Of a stretch of 6,337 nt of DNA, positions 1 through 5,978 are shown piece after piece. The DNA comes from Thaumarchaeota archaeon S13. GTDB taxonomy: Archaea > Thermoproteota > Nitrososphaeria > Nitrososphaerales > Nitrosopumilaceae. Location: contig RHFA01000165.1 of assembly GCA_003724275.1 (NCBI GenBank), positions 1 to 6,337 on the forward strand, read 5' to 3'. The notes under the pieces are model-generated. The model did not search any database and was not told where the DNA came from. It saw only the letters and a program-made list of their open reading frames with translations. Within the stretch, counting starts at the first letter, position 1. Every line of letters starts with the position of its first letter. Position numbers and translations under genes: made by a program.

Positions 1-2593
1 GGAGTCAAAGGGCGCGCTCGCCGTCGCCGAGCGGCGCGCCGGCCAGGTCGCCCAGAGGCTGCCAGACGTCTCTGGCGAGCTCGCCGCCGCCGGCGAGGCC
101 CGCGAGGGCGCCGAGGCGCGCGCCGGCGCGCTGCGCGAGTCGCTCGGGGCAGCGCGCGAGCGGAGGGCCACAGTTGGCGCGAGGATAGAGGGCAACGGCG
201 CGCGCCTCGCCGAGGCCCTGGGCCGCCACACGGGCGCCGCCGAGCGCGCCGCCGAGGACGAGCGCCTCGCCAGGGAGGCCGCCGGGGAGCGCGACGCCGC
301 GGCCCTGTCGGCGTCAAACCTCGGGCGCGAGGCCGCCGAGATTGACGCGAGGTCTAGCGCAAACGCCTCGCGGCGCGCGGCGATAGCCGCCGACATTGCG
401 AGGCTAGAGTCGATCGACGCGCGCCTGCGCAGGGTGATCGCGCACCACTCGCGCTCGCATGCGGACGTGCGCGACAGGATTGCCTCGCTGGGCTCGAGGA
501 TGGAGCAGGTCACGCGCGACATTGACGAGCTCGGCACGATCGTCGCGCGATCCGAGAGGGCCGCGACGCGCTATCGCGCAAAGATGAAGGTCATCAAGGG
601 GATCATGCACGAGGACTATTCGGTATCGCGCCTCAGGGAGAACGCGCGCGAGATCGGCATAGAGGGCGTCGCGTACGAGCTCGTCTCGTGGGACAAGGAG
701 CACGAGCGCGCGGTCCTCGCGGCTGGCTCGGAGTGGCTAAAGGCCATAGTCACAGGGGACATTGACACGATGGTCGGGATTGCCGAGTATGCGCGCTCGA
801 GGGGAATGCCGCGCCTCAAGGTCATCGCGCTAGGCGGGATTGCGCGCACAAACAGGGCCGCACCGGAGGGCTCTGAGGGGATGCTCGCCGACCACGTCAG
901 GGCCCACGCGCGCCACGCCGGCGTTGTGGAGTTTCTCTTTGGCGGAGTGGCCATCGCAAAGTCGCCCAGGGCCGCCAGGGAGCTTGCGGCCGCGGGGCAC
1001 CGGGCCGTGACGCTTGCCGGCGAGCTCTTTGAGCCTGGCGCCGCGGCGTCTATAATGGACGCGGGGTCGAGGATTACGGACCTCACAAGGCGCATAGCCA
1101 TGGGCGCCACCGTAGACGGCCTCCTCCAGTCCATCTCCATGATAAAGCAGTACACCGAGAAAAAGAGGGCCGCGCTCGAGCGCATGGCCGCCGCGCAGGC
1201 GCGGGCCCGCGCGAGGCTCCTCACTCACGAGTCGGGGATTGCCACATCAAAGAGCACGCACGAGGACCTAGTCGCAAAGATCGCCGGCGCGCGCAGGGTC
1301 GTGCGCCGCATCGACGAGCAGAACGAGCGCCTCGCAAAGAGGCGCGCGTGGGCCGCCTCGGAGGTCGAGCGCCTCGGGCCAGTCGTGGAGGGGCTAGAGG
1401 CGAGGATCGCCGAGATCCGCGGCAGGCGCGGCGACGGCAGGGGCGAGCTCGCCGAGGAGGTCAAGAGGCTAGGCGAGGAAAAGTCGCGCCTCGAGGCCGA
1501 GGACCGCCTCGCCATGGCCGCCGAGGGCGAGGCCCACTCGGCCCTCGCCGCCGCCGAGGCCGACGCCGAGCGCGCCGCCGGCGCCGCCTCGCGCCTCGAG
1601 TCCGAGCGCGCCGAGCTAGAGTCCGAGCGCGCCGAGCTCGACGCGCGCCTCGGCGGCCTGCGCGAGCGCGCCGCCGAGGCCGAGGCCAGGGTCGCCGGGA
1701 TGCGCGAGCGCGAGCAGGAGGTGATATCAGAGTCCGGCGAGTTTGCCCCGCGCCTCGCCGAGTATGAGAGGCGCCTCGCGGGCCTGCGCGAGCGCGAGCG
1801 CTCTGTCAGCAGGGACATTGCCCTCGCGCAGCGGCAGGGCGACGCGCTGGGACGCGACATTGGCGACCTCGCCTCGAGCGAGGCGTCGCTGCGCAAGGTC
1901 TGCGCGGCGCACGGCGTCGGCGAGGACACCGAGGACGTCAGCGTCGGGCCGCTGCTGCGCGAGCTGCGCAAGGAGCTAGAGTCGATGACGACGCTCAACG
2001 CCGGCGCGCCGGCAAAGTACGCCGAGGTCTCTGGCGGGTACCGCGAGACGTCTGCCAAGAAGAACAGGCTCGAAAAGGAGCGCAACGGCATTGTCGCCTT
2101 TATCGAGGGCGTCGAGCGCGAAAAGCGCCAGACGTTCCTTGACGCGTTTGACACCGTCGAGAGGGAGATACGCCAGACGTTCTCAAAGATGACCGGGGGC
2201 AACGCGTGGATAGAGCTCCAGAACGAGGACGACATATTCAGCTCTGGCATATCCTACCTCATCCAGTTCCCAAACAAGCCAAAGCGCGACTCGGCGGCGA
2301 TCAGCGGGGGCGAAAAGTCGCTGGCAGCCATCGTCTTTGTCCTCGCGCTCCAGAGGCTCAAGCCCTCGCCGTTTTACCTCTTTGACGAGGTAGACGCGCA
2401 CCTCGACACGCCAAACTCCGAGAGGCTCTCAAAGATACTCTCCGAGCGCGCCGGAGAGAGCCAGTTCATCGTCGTGTCCCTCAAGGACTCTGTCGTGAAA
2501 AAGGCGGCCCTCATATACGGCGTGTACCCAAAGGGCGGCGTGTCGCACGTCGTCACATACAAGGATCGCCGCGCGCCAAAGGTTCCGGCCTAG
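1..2593 (+). CDS. smc: SMC chromosome-segregation ATPase, C-terminal part (5' end outside window)
   Basis: The frame is open from base 2 to the TAG at 2591-2593, giving 863 residues. A full SMC is about 1,150-1,200, so the N-terminal Walker A head and part of the first coil lie upstream. SMC dimers are ATP-driven clamps that organise and segregate chromosomes. Visible parts, numbered from base 2: Ala/Glu/Arg-rich coiled coil (about 1-190); hinge domain (about 195-360), including a 'YELVSWDKEHERAVLAAG' segment and an 'AVTLAGELFEPG' strand near its end; second coil (about 365-715); C-terminal head. The head carries the ABC signature SGGEKS (768-773), Walker B FYLFDE (791-796) and D-loop DAHLD (798-802). 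The GTG at 434 is not the start, because coiled coil continues upstream in the same frame. The usual glycine-rich stretch after the hinge reads MDAGSR here. No ScpA or ScpB partner is in view. Family assignment is very secure; the archaeal origin is inferred. Confidence 0.95.
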   Translation, partial: ESKGALAVAERRAGQVAQRLPDVSGELAAAGEAREGAEARAGALRESLGAARERRATVGARIEGNGARLAEALGRHTGAAERAAEDERLAREAAGERDAAALSASNLGREAAEIDARSSANASRRAAIAADIARLESIDARLRRVIAHHSRSHADVRDRIASLGSRMEQVTRDIDELGTIVARSERAATRYRAKMKVIKGIMHEDYSVSRLRENAREIGIEGVAYELVSWDKEHERAVLAAGSEWLKAIVTGDIDTMVGIAEYARSRGMPRLKVIALGGIARTNRAAPEGSEGMLADHVRAHARHAGVVEFLFGGVAIAKSPRAARELAAAGHRAVTLAGELFEPGAAASIMDAGSRITDLTRRIAMGATVDGLLQSISMIKQYTEKKRAALERMAAAQARARARLLTHESGIATSKSTHEDLVAKIAGARRVVRRIDEQNERLAKRRAWAASEVERLGPVVEGLEARIAEIRGRRGDGRGELAEEVKRLGEEKSRLEAEDRLAMAAEGEAHSALAAAEADAERAAGAASRLESERAELESERAELDARLGGLRERAAEAEARVAGMREREQEVISESGEFAPRLAEYERRLAGLRERERSVSRDIALAQRQGDALGRDIGDLASSEASLRKVCAAHGVGEDTEDVSVGPLLRELRKELESMTTLNAGAPAKYAEVSGGYRETSAKKNRLEKERNGIVAFIEGVEREKRQTFLDAFDTVEREIRQTFSKMTGGNAWIELQNEDDIFSSGISYLIQFPNKPKRDSAAISGGEKSLAAIVFVLALQRLKPSPFYLFDEVDAHLDTPNSERLSKILSERAGESQFIVVSLKDSVVKKAALIYGVYPKGGVSHVVTYKDRRAPKVPA
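1598..1639 (+). repeat. 21-bp tandem duplication in the SMC coil
   Basis: Two adjacent 21-base units (1598-1618 and 1619-1639) differ only at the last base (CTA versus CTC, both Leu). They encode ESERAEL twice, exactly one coiled-coil heptad per unit, so the duplication keeps both reading frame and heptad phase. Confidence 0.85.
2590..2593. other. Shared stop codons of convergent smc and ABC ATPase genes
   Basis: The palindrome CTAG holds the TAG stop of smc on + (2591-2593) and the TAG stop of the ABC ATPase on - (2592 back to 2590). There is no intergenic DNA, and I see no T-rich termination signal nearby on either strand, so each transcript must end inside the other gene's antisense strand. 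Confidence 0.9.
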
Positions 2594-3525
2594 CCGCCCA
2601 GCGGCGCAAAGCACGCGACGTCCCAGTCCCCGCCGCGCCTCTCGAGCCTTGGCACGCGCGCGCACTCTGGCACGGCGTGCGCGCACATGGGCCTAAACGC
2701 GCACCCTCCCCCGTCCCCGCGCGCGCCGGCGGCGGGCGCGGCGGCGCGAGGCCTCCACGCCGGTGAAGGCAGCGCGTCGACGAGCGCGCGCGTGTAGGGG
2801 TGGCGCGGGGACGCCAGGACGCGAGCGACCGGCCCGCGCTCTACGACCCTGCCGCGGTACATGAGGGCAAGCGTGTCGCCAAAGTGGCGCGCAGTCGCCA
2901 GGTCGTGCGTAATGTAGAGGATGGCCACGCCGCGCGAGGCGCGCAGGCCCGCGAGCGTCCCCAGGACGCCGGCGCGCACAGAGACGTCGAGCATCGAGAC
3001 GGGCTCGTCGGCCACTATCATGTCCGGCCCCGTCGAGAGAGCGCGCGCGATGGCCACGCGCTGGCGCTGCCCGCCGGAGAGCTCGTGGGGCAGGCGCGCG
3101 GCAATCTCGGCGGCCGGCTCGAGGCCGACGGCGGCGAGGGCCTCGAGGGCGCGCCGGCGCCTCGCGGCGCGGCCGCCAATCCCGTGGGCCTCTAGCGGCT
3201 CGGCGACAATGTCGCCTATGGCCATGCGCGGGCTCAGCGAGTCGTACGGGTCTTGCTGGACCATGGAGCAGCGCCGCCTCACGCGCGCAATGTCGCGCGC
3301 GGCGTCGCGGCCGCCAAACTCCACCGTGCCCGAGTCGGCCGCCTCGGCGCCCAGGACGAGGCGCGCTAGCGTCGACTTGCCCGAGCCGGACTCGCCGGCG
3401 ACGACGAGAACCTCGCCGCGGGCCACCTCGAGGGAGACGTCGGCCACGGCGTCCACGCGCCGCCCGCGCGCGCCGAGAAAGGACTTTGAGACGCCGCGGA
3501 GGCGCAGCAGGGGCTCGGCGGCCAT
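2590..3525 (-). CDS. Oligopeptide/dipeptide-type ABC transporter ATP-binding protein with C-terminal Cys cluster
   Basis: This 311-residue protein is a DppF/OppF-like ATPase that powers uptake of peptides or similar solutes at the membrane. From the ATG at 3525: Walker A GESGSGKST (44-52), Q-loop VQQD (89-92), signature LSGGQRQR (149-156), Walker B with DEP (169-175), D-loop SMLD (177-180) and H-loop His207. After these come the Opp-family HPYT motif (242-245) and four cysteines (275, 281, 288, 305; spacing C-x5-C-x6-C-x16-C). In this family those cysteines are associated with an iron-sulfur cluster. The frame stays open 44 codons upstream, but that stretch runs through the TATA-like box and has no domain content, so ATG 3525 is preferred. 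A GGAG lies 8 nt upstream (3534-3537 on +). Permease, binding protein and a second ATPase are not in view, so the substrate is unknown. Confidence 0.93.
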   Translation of the reverse strand: MAAEPLLRLRGVSKSFLGARGRRVDAVADVSLEVARGEVLVVAGESGSGKSTLARLVLGAEAADSGTVEFGGRDAARDIARVRRRCSMVQQDPYDSLSPRMAIGDIVAEPLEAHGIGGRAARRRRALEALAAVGLEPAAEIAARLPHELSGGQRQRVAIARALSTGPDMIVADEPVSMLDVSVRAGVLGTLAGLRASRGVAILYITHDLATARHFGDTLALMYRGRVVERGPVARVLASPRHPYTRALVDALPSPAWRPRAAAPAAGARGDGGGCAFRPMCAHAVPECARVPRLERRGGDWDVACFAPLGG

Positions 3526-3615
3526 GGGCCGCGCTCCGGGGCAATAGGCATTTATGTAAATCTCCGGCGGCGCGCGCGCACGAGCGCGACGACGCGGCAC
3601 GGGGGGCGCTATGAG
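3526..3615. promoter_or_regulatory. Divergent promoter region between ABC ATPase and egtD
   Basis: This 90-bp gap separates the starts of two divergent genes. Apart from one AT-rich element (3546-3563) it is almost pure G+C. No operator repeat, riboswitch or further TATA candidate was found. A G-run at 3601-3606 is the only purine-rich stretch before egtD and could serve as a weak ribosome binding site about 9 nt before the GTG. Confidence 0.7.
3550..3561. promoter_or_regulatory. Symmetrical TATA-like box, possibly bidirectional
   Basis: ATTTATGTAAAT is an inverted repeat (ATTTA, TG spacer, TAAAT), so it looks nearly the same from both strands. On the minus strand its centre lies about 30 nt before the ABC ATPase ATG, which at a usual archaeal TATA-to-start distance of about 26 nt predicts a leaderless or near-leaderless mRNA. 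On the plus strand the same distance predicts a start near 3581 and a leader of about 34 nt before egtD. Which direction it serves, or both, is inferred from position only. Confidence 0.6.
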
Positions 3616-4596
3616 GTGCGCAGGCCGGCGCCAAGGCTGGAGTACTATGTCCCGCACAACGGCGGGGCAGCCTCGGACTTTGCCGAGTGCGCGAGGAGGG
3701 GCCTGTGCGGGCCAAAAAAGAGCCTCGATCCGCGCTTTCTCTATGACGAGCGCGGCTCGGAGATATTTGAGAGGATATGCTCGCTGCCAGAGTACTATCT
3801 GACGCGCGCCGAGACGGAGATACTCGAGCGCGCCGGGGCCGAGATCGCCTCGGCCCTGCCTCCGCGCTGCCGCCTCATAGAGCTCGGCAGCGGCTCGTCG
3901 GCAAAGACTAGGATACTGCTAGAGCGCATGAACGAGGCGCAGGGCGACGTGACCTACTCGCCCATCGACGTCTCGCGCGCGCTAGAGGGCGCGTCTCGCG
4001 CGCTCCTAGAGTCGTACGAGTGGCTGCGGATCGTCGGCGTGGAGGACACGTACGAGAGCGGCCTGCGCCTGGCCCACTCGTCTGGCGACGCGCCGGCCCT
4101 CATCGCGTTCCTGGGCTCGAGCATCGGCAACCTCACTGGCAGCTGCGCGCGCTCGTTCCTGCGCACGGTCGCCTCGGTCATGCGCGCCGAGGACGCGCTA
4201 CTCATGGGCGTCGACCTCGACAAGCCCGAGTCGGCACTCGTGCCGGCGTACGACGACGCCGCCGGGGTCACCGCCGAGTTCAACCTAAACCTCCTCCACC
4301 GCATAAACTCCGAGCTGGGCGGCAGCATTGACGTCTCAAAGTTCGAGCACCACGTCGTCTATAACGCCGGCGAGCGCCGCATAGAGATGTACCTGCGCGC
4401 GCTCGAGGGCCAGGAGATAGAGGTATGCGGCGGCCGCGCCGAGCTGCGACGCGGCGAGCTCGTCCTCACTGAATACTCGCACAAGTACACGCCAGAGGGC
4501 ATAGGCGACCTCGCCGCCGCCGCGGGCCTGCGCGTGGAGCGCACGTGGCACGACTCGGCGCGGCGCTATGCGCTGGTCCTCTGCTCGCGCGCTTAG
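3616..4596 (+). CDS. egtD: L-histidine N(alpha)-trimethyltransferase EgtD (ergothioneine biosynthesis)
   Basis: EgtD transfers three methyl groups from S-adenosylmethionine to the alpha-amino group of histidine, making hercynine, the first committed step of ergothioneine synthesis. The 326 residues match the family length (about 320). Motifs in order: FLYDERGSEIFE (41-52), LPEYYLTRAE (57-66, with the Tyr that contacts histidine in the mycobacterial enzyme), the SAM-binding ELGSGSS (89-95), IDVS (117-120), FLGSSIGNL (165-173, Asn172), AYDDAAGVTAEFN (211-223) and TEYSHKY (285-291). Glu286 and Ser288 align with the substrate-binding Glu282/Ser284 of the mycobacterial enzyme as I remember it. The start is GTG, the only plausible in-frame start after the TATA-like box; an out-of-frame ATG lies 5 nt earlier. 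It diverges from the ABC ATPase and converges on egtB. All expected catalytic positions look intact. Confidence 0.95.
   Translation: MRRPAPRLEYYVPHNGGAASDFAECARRGLCGPKKSLDPRFLYDERGSEIFERICSLPEYYLTRAETEILERAGAEIASALPPRCRLIELGSGSSAKTRILLERMNEAQGDVTYSPIDVSRALEGASRALLESYEWLRIVGVEDTYESGLRLAHSSGDAPALIAFLGSSIGNLTGSCARSFLRTVASVMRAEDALLMGVDLDKPESALVPAYDDAAGVTAEFNLNLLHRINSELGGSIDVSKFEHHVVYNAGERRIEMYLRALEGQEIEVCGGRAELRRGELVLTEYSHKYTPEGIGDLAAAAGLRVERTWHDSARRYALVLCSRA
4593..4596. other. Overlapping stop codons of convergent egtD and egtB
   Basis: The four bases TTAG hold the TAG of egtD on + (4594-4596) and the TAA of egtB on - (4595 back to 4593). As at the smc/ABC junction, no intergenic terminator space exists. 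Confidence 0.9.
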
Positions 4597-5891
4597 CGCG
4601 CGCAGCGAAACCCGGCGAACATCCAGCGCTCGTGCGGGCGGAAAAAGTTGCGATAGGTCGCGCGTATCGAGGCCGCCGGCGTGGCCGACGAGCCCCCGCG
4701 CAGGACCTTTTGGCCGCCAAACCACTTGTCATTGTACTCGTCAAAGCCCGACTCAAACCCCGGATACGGCGCAAACTCGGAGCTCGTCCACTCCCAGACG
4801 TCGCCTATCATCTGCTCGCAGCCGCACGCGCTCGCGCCGCCGGGGTACGACCCCACGCGCGCCGGGGCCCAGAGGCGCGACTCTAGGAGGTTTGCGCGCG
4901 ACGCGTCAGGCGGCCCGTCGCCCCAAGGGAACGCCGCGGGCCGGCCCCCGCCGCCGCCGCGCGCGGCGGCCTCCCACTCAAACTCGGTAGGGAGGCGCCT
5001 CCCGGCCCAGCGGCAGTACGCGTCGGCCTCGTAATAGCTCACGCAGCGGACCGGCTCGTCGTCCACGATCGGACGCCTGCCGGCCATGTCGTGGACCGCC
5101 CATGAGGACCCGTCGCGCTCCCAGTACATGGGGGCCTCCCAGCGGCCCTCGCGCACGGCGTCCCAGCCGTCTGAGAGCCAGTGGCGATAGTCCGTATAGC
5201 CGCCGTCGCCGACAAACTCGGCATACTGCCCGCACGTGACCGGAAACACGTCAATCTCATAGTCGGCGAGGAGGACCTCGTGCGCGGGCATCTCAATGTC
5301 GTACGCATACCCGCCGCCCCCGTGGCCAACGGTTGCCCTCCCGCCGCGCACGCGCACGCTGCGCGGCCGGGCGCGAGGCGACGGCTCGGGGGGAGCGGCG
5401 CGCGAGGGCGGCTCATAGCGAGAGGCGAGCATGTGCTGCAGGTCGTACACCATGAGCTCCTGGTGCTGGCACTCGTGGTGCATGGCCATCTCGAGGAGGC
5501 GCCCCGCCTCGCCGCCGGCCCGTGCCTCGCGCAGGATCGGCCCGAGGCGGCGCGTCACCTCGCCGTGGTACTCGAGGAGCTCGGCGGCAGTGGGCCTCGA
5601 GACGGCCCCGCGCTCGCCCTTTGGGTGCGGGCTGCCTGCCCCCAGATAGTACGAGTTTAGGTAGGGCGAGCCGGCCATGGGCGTCGGCGAGTACGACGCG
5701 TCGGCCTTGCGGATGACCATCTCAAACACCCAGCTCACGTGCCCGGCGTGCCACTTTGGGGGGCTCGTGTAGGGGGCCGTCTGGACGACCATGTCGTCGG
5801 GCTCTAGCGTCGAGACGAGGCCCATCGTCTCGGCGCGCGTGCGCGCGACGGCCTCGGCGAGGCCCGCGCGCTGCTCGGTCACGGTGGCCAA
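4593..5891 (-). CDS. egtB: Hercynine sulfoxide synthase EgtB (iron-dependent, DinB-like plus FGE-sulfatase domains)
   Basis: EgtB uses a non-haem iron and O2 to form the C-S bond and sulfoxide between hercynine and a thiol donor. The 432 residues are a typical length. The N-terminal DinB-like domain has KWHAGHVSW (46-54) and HECQH (138-142), giving the expected three-His iron site: His51, His138, His142. NSYY (78-81) followed by HPKGERG and SRPT matches the family pattern just ahead of the helix leading to the HExxH-like motif. The C-terminal formylglycine-generating-enzyme-like domain shows RRLPTEFEWEAAARGG, GDVWEWTSSEF (363-373), VLRGGS and the terminal FAGFRC. The start used is TTG at 5891; GTG at 5882 (three codons later) is an equally good alternative. 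No EgtA, EgtC or EgtE is nearby, so whether the donor is cysteine or gamma-glutamylcysteine cannot be told. It faces egtD, its pathway partner. Confidence 0.95.
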   Translation of the reverse strand: MATVTEQRAGLAEAVARTRAETMGLVSTLEPDDMVVQTAPYTSPPKWHAGHVSWVFEMVIRKADASYSPTPMAGSPYLNSYYLGAGSPHPKGERGAVSRPTAAELLEYHGEVTRRLGPILREARAGGEAGRLLEMAMHHECQHQELMVYDLQHMLASRYEPPSRAAPPEPSPRARPRSVRVRGGRATVGHGGGGYAYDIEMPAHEVLLADYEIDVFPVTCGQYAEFVGDGGYTDYRHWLSDGWDAVREGRWEAPMYWERDGSSWAVHDMAGRRPIVDDEPVRCVSYYEADAYCRWAGRRLPTEFEWEAAARGGGGGRPAAFPWGDGPPDASRANLLESRLWAPARVGSYPGGASACGCEQMIGDVWEWTSSEFAPYPGFESGFDEYNDKWFGGQKVLRGGSSATPAASIRATYRNFFRPHERWMFAGFRCAR

Positions 5892-5978
5892 CGGCGCGGC
5901 GCCCGCCGGGACGCGTTATTATGTGTAGGCGCCCGCGCCCGCTCCGGCCGGGGAGCCGCCCAGGGCGGATCCTGCCCG
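5892..5978 (-). promoter_or_regulatory. egtB promoter region with TATA-like box at 5916-5927
   Basis: In an 87-bp GC-rich gap between the upstream gene and egtB, the only AT-rich element reads ACACATAATAA on the minus strand (within 5916-5927). Its centre is about 30 nt before the TTG at 5891 and 39 nt before the GTG at 5882, predicting a very short leader. This suggests egtB has its own promoter rather than depending on the gene upstream. No Shine-Dalgarno-like sequence is visible before the TTG. Confidence 0.55.

Noticed and set aside
1225..2250. 341-codon open frame antisense to smc
   Set aside because: Ser/Arg/Ala-rich low-complexity translation with no domains; it is a by-product of GC-rich codon third positions opposite the SMC coil.
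434..2593. GTG at 434 as the true start of the SMC-like gene
   Set aside because: The same frame is open back to base 2 and encodes continuous coiled coil of the same composition, so 434 is internal and the gene is cut by the window edge.
3526..3657. A 44-residue N-terminal extension of the ABC ATPase
   Set aside because: It would translate through the TATA-like box and overlap the start of egtD; the ABC fold begins right after ATG 3525.
2693..3715. 340-codon minus-strand frame overlapping the ABC ATPase, and the plus-strand frame at 2921-3547
   Set aside because: Both are Arg/Ala/Pro-rich translations lacking motifs, and the true frame carries every ABC motif.
3611..3802. A separate 63-codon gene starting at the ATG at 3611
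   Set aside because: It lies wholly within egtD in another frame with no recognisable content; kept only as a possible upstream decoy start.
5181..5660. 159-codon plus-strand frame antisense to egtB
   Set aside because: egtB is conserved across this whole stretch, including the iron-ligand motif, and the antisense translation shows no family features.
5960..5978. Possible hairpin terminator around GGGCGGATCCTGCCC after the right-edge gene
   Set aside because: The stem is only about 4 bp, off-register, and followed by no T-run, so it is likely chance in GC-rich DNA.
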